DNA of 64,000 nt from Calamus simplicifolius (GCA_900491605.1 UESW01004569.1:1-64000), one strand, 5' to 3'; shown: positions 1-12,583, numbered from the stretch's first letter. Notes: generated from the sequence alone by a model not told the origin. Made by a program: numbers and translations.

Positions 1-1480
1 GTTGTAAAAGAGTTGGGTGTAAATGGGTCTTTAAGACCAAACGTGACTCAAATGGCAATATTGAACGTTGTAAAGCCAGACTTGTTTCCAAAGGTTTTAC
101 TCAAAAGTGTGGCATTGACTACACAGAGACCTTTTTCTCCAGTCTCTAAGAAAGACTCATTTAGAATTATTATGGCACTAGTAGCTCATTATGATTTAGA
201 GTTGCATCAAATGGATGTGAAAATCGCCTTTCTAAATGAGAGTTTGAATGAAGAGGTTTATATGGACCAACCTTAAGGTTTTTTATTTAAAGGAAAGGAA
301 CACATGGTGTGTAAACTGAAGAAGTCAATATACGGACTTAAGCAAAGCTTCCCGACAATGGTATCTTAAGTTTAATGATACCATTACATCCTTTAGATTT
401 AAGGAAAAACACCGTTAATCGGTGTATATATCTGAAGGTCAGTGGGAGCAAAATCATATTTTTGATTCTGTATGTGATGATCTTGCTAGCTACTAATGAC
501 CTTGGCCTATGTATGAGACCAAGAATTTTTTCTCTAAGAACTTTGAAATGAAAGATATGGGTGACGTTTCCATGTAATTGGAATCGAAATATTTCGTGAT
601 AGATCACAAGGAATGTTAGGTTTGTCTCAGAAGGCATATATTAATAAAGTTCTTGAGAAATTCACATGAACAAATGCTCTGCAAGTGTTGTTCCAATTCA
701 GAAGGGAGATAAAATTCAGCCTTATGCAATGTCCAAAGAATGAATTGGAATGCAAACAAATGAAAGAAATACCTTATGCATCAATTGTTGGTAGTTTGAT
801 GTATGCTCAGACATGTACCAGGCCAGACACAGTTTTGCTATCGGGATGCTAGGCAGATATCAAAGTAATCCAGGAATAGATCATTGGAGAGCTGCAAAGA
901 AGGTACTAAGGTATTTGCAAAGGAACGAAGGATACATGCTACCTACAGAAGATCTAATGAGCTTGAGGTCAAGGGATTTCAGACTCAAATTTTGCTGGCT
1001 AGAAAGTTCACATTCGGCCATTTGTTCCTTTTAGCTGGAGGAGCGATCTCATGAAAAAGTGTGATGTAGTCTGTCATTACTGCATCCACTATGAAAGCTA
1101 AGTTTGTGGCATGCTTTGAGGCTACAATTCATGGTTTATGGTTGCGAAACTTTATTTCAGGACTTGCGGTTGTCGACAGTATGCCAAGCCGCTGAAAATT
1201 TATTGTGATAACTTCACAGTAGTCTTCTTTTCTAAAAATGACAAGTATTCAAAGGGTGCTAAACATATGGAATTGAAATACTTTTCCGTTAAAGAAGAAG
1301 TTCAGAAATAAAGAGTGTCAATTGAACATATTAGCACAATCTTATGATTGTAGATCCGCTGACTAAAGGATTGCTGCCAAAGACATTTCATGAACATGTC
1401 AAAAGAATGGGCATTGTTGAAAACCATTAGTGATGTTATGTTTAAAGCTTTAAGTTCCTTATGTATTTGACACTCTGAGC
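1..1480 (+). pseudogene. Ty1/copia pol 3' half (RT-RNase H), degenerate
   Basis: This is the 3' part of a copia polyprotein, cut by the window's left edge. Reverse transcriptase is seen in the conserved HQMDVK run followed by AFLNE (about 205-245) and in SIYGLKQ near 330-350. The region before RNase H has VGSLMYAQTCTRPD (about 787-828) and RYQSNPGIDHWRAAKK. RNase H is recognisable in ASTMKAKFVACFEATIHGLW (about 1080-1140) and DPLTKGLLPKTFHEH (about 1350-1400). Reading frames change several times and stops interrupt them, so no protein is made. The downstream polypurine tract and LTR give the orientation. The family is certain; the lineage is not. Confidence 0.9.
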
Positions 1481-1826
1481 TCAATTAATTATTGTTTCTG
1501 AATCACTTATGGATCCTGTTTACTTATGCTAGTATATATACATAAATGAATTATAAGAATGTTAACAGGATGTCTTGATAAATATATTATTGTTAGACCT
1601 TATTGCAATTCCCATTAGGTCATGTTAAGTATAGAACTAGTAATGTGATACATGGAAAGGAGTATGTCAAAATAATAGCATACAACCGCCATGATCCTTA
1701 TTAGTTTTTGCTTAATGATGATTTCATGTTTGACCAATATTATAAAGGATTTTAGCTTCTGTTATGCGCATTATGATTGATTATTAATCAGTATGTTTAA
1801 TATCTCACATGGGCCAAGTGGAAGAA

Positions 1827-2279
1827 TGTTAGCATTCTTTTTATGTGGCACGTGGATATATGATTAATTTATCATTTATTTATTATAAATGATATTATGA
1901 TATCTAATTTTATCAGATATTTAAATTTAAGTGATAATGATGGTTTAATAATGCTAATTTTCTATTGGTTTATTTTGGGAAGTTGTTATCTGATAACATC
2001 TCTATGATGGAAAGAGAAATTTATCGTATTATCAGATTGGTCCTTTCTCTCCTATATATAGTCTGTTTGACTATCAAAACAATAAGGAAGAGATTAGGAA
2101 AGAGGGAGAAACTCAATCTGTCGTTAACACATACGCAACCTCTCGTTTCTCGTCAACGAAAAACGAATATCAATGGATCAAGGTACGCATTCTTGATTTA
2201 TGTTTTCATGTAAAAATCATTTATTCTAAGATCTTGGCCATTATGTTTATTAAAGAAGATCCTTTAATGGATCTTTACA
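1827..2279 (+). mobile_element. 3' LTR of the left-edge copia element
   Basis: A purine-rich tract (GGGCCAAGTGGAAGAA, 1811-1826) is followed by TGTTAGCATTC. This is the usual polypurine-tract-to-LTR junction downstream of RNase H. A TATA motif (CTATATATAG) sits near 2052-2061. I place the end at TTTACA (2279) because homology between blocks A and B starts at the next base, as expected if the LTR abuts the old insertion site. The length would be 453 bp. The 5' LTR lies outside the window, so the target duplication (expected TTGGA) cannot be checked. Confidence 0.7.
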
Positions 2280-3163
2280 TTGGAGACAAACAAAATTCGA
2301 AACTCCATGTGAAATTTCATTAGTTTGTGGTAGAACAACATATACAACAAATATGACTAAAAAAGTTCTAAATGAAATATTAAAAGAAAATATTAAATAT
2401 ATGATAAAATGACAATAGATACAATTACTTATCAATGAGAATTCCATCAATTACTTATTAAATGAAAATTCCTTTAGGCAATGCTTATTATTTAGCAACT
2501 TGAGCCATCCACAATCCATTAGCAACTCCCAAGTATGGTTTACATCTCAAATGAGAGCTTAGATTATACCATTTATCCAAATATCAGCCCTTTTATCTTA
2601 CTAATGAGATTTCCTTTAGGAATGAAATGGACCAATCCAATAATGTCCTACCAACAACAATATAAGATTTAGCTAGTGGGCTAATCTGTTTTGTGTCACT
2701 CAAATTATGCTGTGGTCTATTTGTTTTGGATGGTGAAATTATATATATATATCCTTTTTGAGAATTTAAAAACACAATAATCACTTGATCGGTTGGAATG
2801 CAAATGTTAGTTTGGATGACCACGGGTCTTACTTCCTCTATCTTGATTACTATAAGATGCCACAGTATACCTTAAAAAAGGATTGGCAATTAATTTAGAG
2901 ATTTTATGGAAAAATAACTCCTACCATTCATATGATCTCGTAAATCCATCACCTTCCACCTTAGTTTTTCATACATTCCCATTCAAGTGAGGGATAGTTT
3001 CATTGACCATCAAAATTCCAAATATATATATCTTTAAATTTTATTCAAATGAATAGTATTCTCATAATTATTTCATATTAATATAAGTCAAATTGGTGAC
3101 ATCCTCACATATGCTAGCTGCCACCTTTATTCGATACATGCAAAGCTACATAGCAATCACCAT

Positions 3164-3534
3164 CTAACCAATTTTAGGAACTTCTACAACGATGCCATCC
3201 TTGTTTACCCAAACCCACACCCTGTCACATCGAAAGCTCTTATCGACGGGTGTTCCCTCCAGCACAATAATAGCATCAACTGCTGGATTCTCTGCTTCAA
3301 TTGTAGTTTCTGCCTTTGTCCCTCCACTCCCACCAACTCTGGCCATGAGCTCTTTCCTTCTTACACAAAATCAAATCTAAAGTTAGAGGAATTATTTCAA
3401 ATAAGATTAATTCCGAGAAAGAAAGAAAGAAAGAAGGAAGGAAGGAAGAGAAATAAAAGTTTATCTCTTCATTATGAAAATTCGAAGCACATCTACAATT
3501 TGTAGCATGCTTAGACCTTACCTGTGCATTCCAT
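3164..3534 (-). pseudogene. Potato inhibitor I family gene #1, copy A (one-base frameshift)
   Basis: Small serine-protease inhibitor gene with exon 1 at 3522-3534 and exon 2 at 3164-3356, separated by a GT-AG intron of 165 bp. Exon 2 ends with the family signature FRCDRVWVWVNKDGIVVEVP and a TAG stop. It matches the intact copy at 21849-22220 except that a run of four C (plus strand) near 3320 is three here. That shifts the frame between the WPELVGV start and the inhibitory loop. A short in-frame ORF from an internal ATG would still cover the loop but lacks the conserved N-terminal strand. The lesion is a single homopolymer base, so a sequencing error is possible. Confidence 0.85.
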
Positions 3535-3592
3535 TTTGTTTGTTTCTATCGTGATCTTCTTAATTTGAGCTTGAGGAGGTTAAGAAAGTTGG

Positions 3593-3602
3593 TATTTATA
3601 AG
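3593..3602 (-). promoter_or_regulatory. TATA box of PI-1 #1, copy A
   Basis: On the minus strand CTTATAAATA lies about 60 bp upstream of the ATG at 3534. That fits a TATA box with a short 5' leader of roughly 30 nt. The same motif is kept in block B (22278-22287) and in copy D (near 58803-58812). Confidence 0.6.
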
Positions 3603-5461
3603 CCCTCCGGCTGTTGCTTCTTGCACTAGAGATATTGAATTTTTAAATTAAGTACATGCCCCATACGGAAAGAATTCTTGTTAGGACTTTTGGAGCGCAC
3701 GACAGGCTGATTGCTATCTGAACTTTTCTTTGTTTGAAATCTTGATGAGAAGCAAGAGAAATGGGGGTGATACTACGACCAAATGTCAGTCAAAATATTT
3801 GTTTTCTTTGTTTAAAAGTAAATATCTTATGCAGAAAGCAACCTTGGGCTTTGAGAGTTGATACAGGATAATTACTACTTGAATCTTTTGTTTAAAGTTT
3901 TAATGAGAAGCAAGAGAAATGCAAGAGGTAATGCATGTTCCATGTGTTACGACAATCAAGTGTTTGTCAAAGTGGTAGGTTTTCTGTCGAGTGTTTGTCA
4001 AATGATAAGTTTTCTTTGTTTGAATATTGAAGGAGAAGCAAGAGAAATGTAACAAGTAATCCATCTCCCCTCAAAGTTGAATCAAAATGTTAGTCAAAAG
4101 GGTAGGCTCACTATGGATTAGAGAAGCAGGTCTTAAGCTGGTAACCTTACCAAATAGCTCTTTTGCCCTTCCTAGTTTTAGGGCTAAGAATTAATGAAGA
4201 CAATAATTATATTTATAAACATTGTATTGAATTTAACTCAATTGAAATTTCTGTGAAACTTTATTACTAAAATTTATTAATCATAGTGTAACAAATGGCT
4301 AGACTATTTAGATTCTAATACACTCAACATTTTCTTCGTCTTCTCGCTTCTGAGAGCAATCTAATCTGTAGTTCTCTTTATGAAAATTCATAAGAAAAGG
4401 TTATAATAATATAATCTTTCATGTTCATAGGTACAATTTCGATACAATTAATTTCGGCAAGGTTCAAGTGTTTGCACTAGGGTTTAAATTTTGAATATTA
4501 AGTTTTATTTGATTTTGAAGCTGATTTTTTAATTTTTGAGTCGAACACTCTTCTCTACCCAATGGTCCTTGTCTCCTTAATTGCTTTAAAAAAAAATAAA
4601 TTAAGAAAATTTACTCATGTGTTAGCTTAGCCAGGTTGGGCTTTGGTTGTCATGTTCAATTCAAAATCTATATAATAAATTTTCTTATATTTTTATTGTT
4701 TGATTATAAAATTATCCGGACTAGCTTGGTCATTGTCATTGGGTTCAGAAATTAAATATCCTCGGACCAATTTTGCAATTCTACTGGGATCATACATTGT
4801 CAAAGTTATTACCATCTTGCTTAGTATCTCTTTAATTAAAAGAAATAAAAATTAAAATTTATTTTTAAAAGAGATATTTATACACCATCCTAGCTAATTT
4901 AATAAATCAGAAGGGCACTCCCAACTTAAATATCCTTTCACTTAAGAGCCAAAGAATCCATGATAAACTGTCTTCCTCATAAATATCCCACACCAGCAAT
5001 TAATAATGCATGATAAACCATAGATGGTATGAAATTGATTGATTTACAATAGATTATGGGCCCAAGCAGCTAGGCTGGTTGCAATTAGCTTGAAGTCGTT
5101 AGCGAAATAGGGTGAAAGTATGCAAAGATGAAATCAAGGATAGCAATCTCTTGAGTAGAGAAAGTATTGTACAAGGTAAAATGGAATTAATTTTTCAAGA
5201 GCAATAACAGATGAGATAAGTGAGACTATTAAAAAATAAATCTAATAGGTGAGTAAATAAATTGCACGTCTCTTTTTATAAGATTAATAAGGATGTGGGA
5301 TATGTTTTACGGTCTATTTAGATTACTAGTTGTTGTGCAACAGTTATCTTATATAGTTGTTTGTCAATAGCCAGTTAAAAGTACTGTAATAGCTAATTCA
5401 AATAAATCTTAACTTTTGTCATTGATCCAATCATCTTAGAATGAGATGGCATGCTCCACTA
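3603..5461. other. Upstream region of PI-1 #1 (A), no gene seen
   Basis: AT-rich DNA with no convincing coding sequence. It repeats almost unchanged at 22288-24130. In diverged form it matches the region upstream of PI-1 #3 (46557-48890 and 58744 onward), sharing phrases such as AAGCAAGAGAAAT and AATTTTGCAAT. The whole upstream region therefore seems to have been copied along with each inhibitor gene. Confidence 0.6.
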
Positions 5462-5700
5462 TATATATATTAATGCAAGTTTAGTTGATAGATTATTTAG
5501 GTAGTGTTTGAAATAGAAAATAAAAGGAGATATCTCTACTGTATATATTAATGCAAGTTTAGTTGATAGTATTATTTAGGTAGTGTTTGAAATAAGGAAT
5601 AAGAGGGGATATCTCCACTGTATATATATTAATGCAAGTTTAGTTGATAGTTATTTAGGTAGTGTTTGAAATAGGAAATAAGAGGGGATATCCCCTCTTA
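5462..5700. repeat. Tandem repeat of about 80 bp, three copies (two in block B)
   Basis: Each unit runs from TATATATTAATGCAAG through TTTAGTTGATAG to GGTAGTGTTTGAAATAG and AGGGGATATCTCC. Units begin near 5462, 5541 and 5620. Block B has only two (about 24131-24290). The unit joins flanking DNA to the first roughly 45 bp of the GGTAGTGTTTG MITE terminus. Confidence 0.85.
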
Positions 5701-5880
5701 TTCCCAAAAGCCATAACTATAAAGGATAGCTGTGAATAAAGTTAACCAAAAGGATAATCCATGGTTAACATGGGTTATCCCTCAATTTATTTCCTAAAAA
5801 ATACAGGAATAGCTGGTTATCCCTCTAAATAAGAGTAAAAAAAAGTTATCCTATGAATTTACCTTTTTACAATTGATTAG
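5658..5880. mobile_element. Half copy of the GGTAGTG foldback MITE
   Basis: Starts with GGTAGTGTTTGAAATAG after TTA and follows the left arm of the full element at 48895-49358 (GGGATATCCCCTCTTATT, AAAGCCATAACTATAAAGG, AATAGCTGGTTATCCC). It stops near TTACCTTTTT before the centre of the hairpin, so the right arm and terminal repeat are missing. The same half copy is in block B (about 24252-24470), so it predates the duplication. Confidence 0.75.
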
Positions 5881-6544
5881 ATCAAATGTATATTTTAGCT
5901 TGCCATATTGTTCAACTCTTAATCCTCTTTTGTGGACAGGGTCTAATTCCTTCGGACTCAAGTTAAATGCGATAGTATAGTACAAATACCTAGCCCTATC
6001 CCTCTGAATCTAGTCCGATTGTATTATAATTATTGTTGAGCAAGTCAAATTCAATTTAAATGGGTTCGAACCATACCTAGACTAAGATCTTGAATACCGA
6101 AGTTAGGACATGATGAAACTTAGATTAAAGTTTTGGTCCAAGAGAGCGTGGGTTAAAATCCCAACAAATTATTTTAAGTTTATTGATTAAAATTTGAAAT
6201 TCAAAATTTAACCAAATGGCACCTGAATAATTAGAAAACAAAGGAATCTAGATATAATTATCTTAAAAAAAAGATCTAAAATTTAAAATTCAAAATTAAT
6301 AAAAAACAAGGGAGTCTAAATATAACCACTTTAAAAAACACCTACCGTAGTGCCTTTAAAAAAATCCAAAAGATGTAACTACGTTCCCTTATATTATCTG
6401 CAACATGCCACGTACGTGCCATCATTAAAATTAGCAATCAGTGTCTTTGCACACCGCTCGTTAAAATCAATAATCAACACTCATTAAAATCATTGGTCGG
6501 CACTCCTGACTCATACGCCCTTTGCCTCTAAAATCAGCAATCAG

Positions 6545-7212
6545 TGCCACCTAGACTTAGGATCCTTTGGGGCGTTTTTAATGGCCTTTCATCGATCCAT
6601 TCGAACCCACTGCCACGGGCCCGATGCCACGCTGTGCCGGACTGTCCAGTCCCGACGGAGTCACCAGGGCGCTGTTGAGCTTGAGTCCCCATCACACAGT
6701 GAAGCAGAGCCGAGAAGACGGATCACAGTGCCGGAGATCAGAGAAGACGAAGTCGTAGCCTGAATCTTAAAGCAAACTCGATATAGAGCACTTCTAACAC
6801 CGAAAACACGAGACTTTCTCTCTCCTCTCTCTGATAAAGATTCTTTGATCAATAACTATTCGTTATGTTTGCTGTTCAAATACGTACCAAACGTCCAGCA
6901 TGCCAATAAAATTCCCAAAGCATTCGAGAGAAAAAGAAAAAAAGCTACGTACTACGTACAGTCCTCCCAGCTTTCCATGCACATCCAGCTATGAAATTAA
7001 AAACCGAACATCCCATGCATGTCTCTTGCCAAAATTTTTGCTTCTTGGCGTATGATCTATTCATTCTTGGAGTTATTAGCTAACATAAAATGCCTTTCCT
7101 AAGCGCCCAAAACAAGGGTGAGCAATGGGTTAAATTAACCTAAGGATCGATACCAATCCGACTTGATTGGGTTGAATCATGTGTTGGGCATAAGATCTAT
7201 TTTTAGGTGGTA
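6545..7212. other. Unique segment with a 265-bp stretch missing from block B
   Basis: 6573-6589 (GTTTTTAATGGCCTTTC) is the empty target site of the block B LINE. The GC-richer stretch from about 6594 to 6858, which contains two short overlapping reading frames, is absent from block B. There TTCATCG joins directly to TTATGTTTGCTG. TCG occurs at both edges here, so block B probably lost it by a deletion at a short direct repeat. I see no protein similarity in it. Confidence 0.6.
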
Positions 7213-7217
7213 TTAGA

Positions 7218-7638
7218 TGTCAAATTTAGGTTTTGTTCTCAATACCCTTCTTGTGAGGGTTGCTCACTTTATATAAAATTGTCAGACTAATTATAAGGCT
7301 AAAAATCAGCCATTATATAAGATACACATGATTATGTAAGGTAAGAATAAATGTCTATCAATTCTATGCATATATACAATATACTCTACACTTATGGCAA
7401 TGATGCTGATTTTCTGCCTAAACAATTCTTCCCTTGATGCGCCCTTAGTTAGCCAATTTAAATTTCAAATTTAAATTCAAAACTTCCACTTAACTGGTCC
7501 TTTGGCACGCCAAATTAGTCATAAAATCTGTCATTTTTGCATATCAAATCAGCCTTGAAATCTACCATTTTTGAGCACCAAATCAGCCTTGGGATATACC
7601 ATTTCTGCTCCCTTGACTAGCTGTTAATTCTACTAATA
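7218..7638 (-). repeat. Copia 3' LTR (421 bp)
   Basis: Starts TGTCAAATTTAGG and ends TACTAATA on the plus strand. It matches 11868-12278 apart from scattered substitutions and a short length difference near 7490-7510. The element's own first bases are TATTAG rather than the usual TG, inferred from the polypurine tract and the TTAGA target duplication. Confidence 0.88.
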
Positions 7639-7645
7639 TCTCCCC

Positions 7646-10600
7646 TCAAATTGATGCTGGGCGATTGAGAAGCATCAATTTGTCAATTAAGAACTGATGT
7701 CGGGGACGAGAGAGAGCCTTGGTGAAGACATCAGCAGTTTGGTGTTCAGTAGAAATGTGTGGAAGAGTAATCTCCTGATGAGCAAAAGCTTCACGAATGG
7801 AATGACAATCCACTTCAATATGTTTGGTGCGCTCATGAAAAACAGGATTGGCAGTAATTTGAATATCACTGGTATTATCAGCATGAAGAGGAGTAGGAGT
7901 AAGCTGTGGAACACTAAGTTTGCCTAACAACCCTCGAAGCCATATAATTTCAGAACAAGCAGACGACATAGCCCGATATTCAGACTTGGTGGATGACTTC
8001 GATACACGAGCCTGCTTCTTACTCTTCCAAGAAATGAGGGCGTTGCCAAGAAACATACACCAACCGTAACAGAACGACGAGTATCCGCACAACCAGCCCA
8101 GTCGGCATCACTAAAACCCTTCAACTGTAAAGAATTCTCAGAGGAAAAAAATAAGCCATGACAGATGTCCCTTTGAGATATCGAAGAAGACGACGGACAG
8201 CGGCCAAATGTGTCTGGCAAGGAGCCTGCATAAACTGACTGACCTGCTGAACAGCAAACGAAATATCAGGTCGAGTAATGGTCAAATAATTCAAACTGCC
8301 CACCAGCTGCCAATACATTGAAGGATCAGATAAGGATCACCATCTGCCTGATGCAATTTTAAATTGACCTCCATAGGTGTAAGAACCGAATTTGCGTCTT
8401 GAAGGCCTGCTAAAGAAAGAAGTTCTTGGGTGTACTTATGCTGATGTAAGAGCATGCCATTTGGGCAATGGTGAACCTCCAGTCCAAGAAAATACCTCAG
8501 TGGACCAAGATTTTTTATATGAAATGAAGATTTGAGACGCTGTTGGAGTTGCTCAATTAACTGAGATCAGATCCAGTAATCACAATATCATCGACATACA
8601 CAAGAAGTATAACAATCCCAAGGCTAGACTTGCGAAAGAATAGAGAGGAGTCATACTGACTCTGAGAAAAAGTGAAATCTAGTAGAGTAGTACAAAACTT
8701 CTCAAACCATGCCCGCGGTGCCTGCTTCAAACCATACAGAGATTGCTTTAAGCGACAAACCTCAACAGAAGAGGAAGGAAACAAGCCAGGAGGAGGAGAC
8801 ATAAATATTTCTTCCTTCAGATCACCATGTAAAATGCATTCTTCACATCCATTTGGTGAAGCGACCATCCTTTCGAAACAGCAATGGCCATGATAGTGCG
8901 GATAGTAGTCATTTTGGCAACGGGAGCGAATGTTTCCTCATAATCAAGCCCATACTCCTGTCTATTTCCGAGTGCTACTAAACGAGCTTTATATCTTTCA
9001 ATAGATCCATCAGCACGTAGCTTGATGGTGTAGACCCATTTACACCCAATAAGTTTAACTCCAGCAGGACAAGGGACGATGTCCCAAGTGTGATTGTCCT
9101 GAAGAGCCTGAATTTCATCCTGCATAGCTTGGTGCCAACACTCTTGAGTTGAAGCCTGAGAATAAGACTTAGGCACAAAAGTAGTATCAAGAGTAGCCTG
9201 AAGAGCCGAAGAAGAAAAACCATACCAATATGGGGGCCAGAAAATCCTAGTAGATCGTCGTGGCTCATGCAAGACAGGATCAGGTGGTGGTTCAGAGGAA
9301 GGAAGAGGCAGTGGGCGACGTCGCTGATACACGATATCGGGCTTAGAAGGAGTATGAGATATATCATCAAATGCAGGAAGTGAAATAGAGGGAGAAACAA
9401 GATTAGTACGAGATGGAAAGAAATATTAATTTTAAAGAAAATCACATTGCGAGAAATACGAAGCTTGTTAGCATCCGCATCATAACACACAAATCCTTTA
9501 TGAGAGTTACTATAACCAAGAAAAGCACACTGAACAGATTGGGCAGAAAGCTTGTGATGTTCAATGGGAGGTAAATGAACAAAATAAATGCAACCAAATA
9601 CATGCAAATAATTATAATTAGGAGAAACACCAAACAAACGAGAATATGGAGAATAAAGATGCAAGGTAGGAGAAGGTAGACGATTAATCAAATATACAGC
9701 TGTAGATAATGCTTCTACCCAAAATCTAGAAGGTACAGAAGATTCAAGCATCAATGTACGAACAACATCTAAAAGATGTCTATTCTTGCGCTCGGCGATG
9801 CCATTTTGTTGAGGGGTGTAAGGACACGAACGTTGAGAAAGAATACCCTTCTGTTGGAGAAAAGATTGAAAATCATGAGACATGTATTCTCCCCCAGAAT
9901 CTGAACGGAAGATCTTAATACAGGTAGAAAATTGAGTTTCTACATAGGCAACAAAAGTTTTGAAGGTTGAAAACACATCAGCTTTAGAACAAAGAAAATA
10001 GACCCACGTGAAACGACTGTAATCATCAATAAATGTCACAAAATATCGGTATTGAGCATGAGAAAGAACAGGACTCATACCCCAAACATCAGAATGAATA
10101 ATATCAAAGCATGTAGAAGCACGACTACCTTGCAAAGGAAAAGGTAAAGATTTGCTTTTTTCTAGTTTACAAGGAGCACGATCAAAAGGCAAGGAAGAAA
10201 ACTCATTTGTATTACTCAAATAACCATGTTTCATAAGATGTGTCAAAATTACAGAGTTGGGATGACCCAATTTCTTATGCCAAAGATGGCTATTATTATT
10301 AGCAATAGCAGAACAACCAACAAAATTTGAACGAGGAACGGAAAACGACTGAAGAGGAAAAAGATGTCCCACTTTAGGCCCCTTCGCTATCTCCTGTCCC
10401 GACGCTTGATCCTGCACACGACAACCAGAACGATCAAAATGAATAGAACAATTATCTTCTACTAATTGTCCAACAGAAATGAGATTGGCAGATAAGTTAG
10501 GAGACACAAAAATATCAGTAAAGGAAGACCCCAGATTTCCAACTGCAGTAATGGGAAGAGTACTGCCATCTGCAATCTGAATATGTTGCTGACCATCATA

Positions 10601-10951
10601 CTTACGAACATCTTGTAAAGCTGCCAAACTTCCAGTCATGTGATTGGAAGCTGCAGAGTCAATTAACCAAGGAGAAGGAAGGAGATGTTTCTTGCCTTGG
10701 AGACCAAGAGCAGAAAGGGCAGAAATAATCATCTGTTGAACCTGTTTGGGCGTAATGTTGGAAGAAGAACTTGGAACTGTGGGCAGAGTGGAAGACATAG
10801 GCACAGAAGCAGACTGAACAGCAGTATGAAAAACAGGAGCAGATTTATTCTGAGGGCATATACGACAATCCTTAAGATATGACCCTCCTTCTTGCAATAA
10901 TTGCAGAATTTCTTGCTGCAATATTTTGCAATATGCCCAATTTCCTTGCAA
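7646..10951 (-). pseudogene. Copia pol: protease, integrase, RT and RNase H, with frameshifts
   Basis: The longest open stretch (8978-10951) has the protease site WLIDSAASNHM (A where most copies have G). Next come the integrase zinc region LWHKKLGHPN and the catalytic core with DVWG, FIDDYSRFTWVYF and RSDSGGEY. RT continues in other frames: ERYKARLVALG and HQMDVKNAF (8817-9332), then SLYGLKQAPRAW and YVDD (8557-8868). RNase H has ISWKSKKQARVSKSSTKSEY and DVFTKALSRPRH and ends at 7646 beside the polypurine tract. At least four frame changes separate these pieces. All domains are present, so this is a full-length element that decayed. Confidence 0.93.
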
Positions 10952-11641
10952 CTATAACATTGTGGTGGAGATCTAGATCATCCTTTGCCTTGAGCAGCGT
11001 ATGCCATATTAACCATCTCAGAACCACCAGTGTTTGATCAAGGCCAAGCTGTGAGGCAAGATGCTGTTCTTCACGCAAGAGTTCACCAAGCAATCCTCCA
11101 AAGAGGGGACAGGTGTGCGATTGATTAACCCAGCTCGTGCACTTTCAAACTCGGGTCTGAGCTTCATCAAGAATTGATCCGCTAGCTCTCAGAATGAACC
11201 GCTTGTAGTGCTGCCAAAGCTTCTTTGGGAACCTGAGAATGCACCAATCCAGAATAATCACTCCATAAATTAATAAAACCAGAATAAAATTGCTCAATAG
11301 AAAGATTCCCCTGGCGATAGTTTCCAATGTCTAACTCCAATTGAAACTTTTGGGCAGAATTATTTTGATAATAAATTTACCGAAGGTAATCCCACATTTC
11401 CTTAACAGTAGTGAACCTACGAAGATTATTGACCATATGAGGTTCAACAGAGCTGAGTAGCCAGGAAGCAATTTTAGCATCCTTGCTTTCCCATAAACTA
11501 AGCTCCTTGGAATCAGTTGGAGCCTTAGAAGACCCATCCAAATGACCCCATAACTCCTTCCCTTTCACAACATCCTGAACTGGAATTTCCAACTGGTGTA
11601 GTTCTTGCCATTAAGACGAATAATAGAATTTTCTCCAGACA
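10952..11641 (-). pseudogene. Copia gag, degenerate
   Basis: Starts at an ATG (11639-11641) shortly after the 5' leader, reading MSGENSIIRLNGKNY. It continues in shifted frames with LWGHLDG and WLLSSVEPHMVNNL followed by MWDYLR, typical of plant copia gag (UBN2-type capsid). Frame changes near 11,590 and 11,380-11,540 break it. The nucleocapsid zinc knuckle is not clearly readable. Confidence 0.8.
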
Positions 11642-11853
11642 TAATAAAAAAATTGACAGAGCAGAGAAATCACAACAGTTACTCAGCTACCAAGCAACAG
11701 AAAAAACAAGATCCGACAGTCACCAAGAAACCCTCAAGAAATCAAGAATTCAAACAAGCCAAGAGAAAACCACGAAAATAATTTGTGGTCACCAAGAAAC
11801 CCTCAAGAAATCAAGAATTCAAATAAGCCAAGAAAAATCACGAAAATAATTTG

Positions 11854-11867
11854 TGGCTCTGATACCA
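11854..11867 (-). promoter_or_regulatory. Primer-binding site of the copia element
   Basis: The minus-strand sequence TGGTATCAGAGCCA is complementary to the 3' end of plant initiator tRNA-Met. It directly abuts the end of the 5' LTR at 11868. It is a priming site, not a tRNA gene. Confidence 0.9.
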
Positions 11868-12278
11868 TGTCAAATTTAGGTTTTGTTCTCAATACCCTTC
11901 TTGTGAGGATTGCTCACTTTATATGAAGTTGTCGGACTAATTATAAGGCTAAAAATCAGCCATTACATAAGATACACATGATTATGTAAGGTAAGAATAA
12001 ATGTCCATCAATTCTATGCATATATACAATATACTTTACACTTATGGCAATGATGCTAATTTTCTGCCTAAATAATTCTCCTCTTGATGCGCCCTTAGTT
12101 AGCCAATTTGAATTTCAAAATTTAAATTCAAAACTTCCGCCTTTGGCTCGCCAAATTAGTCATGAAATCTATCATTTTTGCATATCAAATCAGCCTTGGA
12201 ATCTGCCATTTTTGAGCACCAAATCAGCCTTGAAATCTACCATTTCTGTCCCTTGACTAGCTGTTAATTCTACTAATA
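11868..12278 (-). repeat. Copia 5' LTR (411 bp)
   Basis: Partner of 7218-7638. It lies next to the primer-binding site, so it is the 5' LTR of this minus-strand element. TTAGA follows at 12279-12283 and matches the bases before 7218. Confidence 0.88.
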
Positions 12279-12348
12279 TTAGATCTCATTTTAAGGAAGA
12301 AAATCTCTACTTGAATTGGCGCTCAAGGATGAAAAGACCATATTAGGG

Positions 12349-12505
12349 GACGTGAGACATGGATAAGATCTGGGCCTGAGATGTGGGCACGATGCAAAGA
12401 ACTCATTAGGGAGGCGTGAGATATGGATAAGATCTCATTAAGATATGGGCAAGATGGAAAGACCTCGTTAGGGGGCGTGAGATATGGATAAGATCTCATT
12501 AAAAG
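12349..12505. repeat. Tandem repeat of about 63 bp, roughly 2.5 copies
   Basis: Units start at CGTGAGACATGGATAAG (about 12350), CGTGAGATATGGATAAG (about 12414) and again near 12475. Each continues GATCTCATTA...ATATGGGC. In block B only the last unit remains, after the LINE fragment ending near 30600. The break in collinearity between the blocks falls inside this repeat. Confidence 0.7.
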
Positions 12506-12583
12506 CATGAATATGGGCGTAAATTTGAACCATGTAGCACCTTAAAAATAAAAGAGAAGCATTTAGAAGGAAGGCGTGACGAG

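Larger units (their letters stand above)
7218..12278 (-). mobile_element. Complete but decayed Ty1/copia retrotransposon
   Basis: Two direct LTRs (7218-7638 and 11868-12278) flank gag-protease-integrase-RT-RNase H read on the minus strand. The 5-bp target duplication is TTAGA (7213-7217 and 12279-12283). The primer-binding site touches the LTR at 11854-11867 and matches initiator tRNA-Met (TGGTATCAGAGCCA on the minus strand). The polypurine tract is TTTGAGGGGAGA at 7639-7650. The integrase-before-RT order defines copia. The pol frame is broken at least four times and the LTRs differ by substitutions and an indel, so it is old and inactive. It is absent from block B. Confidence 0.95.

Noticed and set aside
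3192..3380. Plus-strand ORF of 62 codons (and its longer twin at 21877-22191)
   Set aside because: It is the antisense of PI-1 exon 2; the minus strand carries the family signature.
7697..7927. Plus-strand ORF inside the copia element
   Set aside because: Antisense shadow of the RNase H domain.
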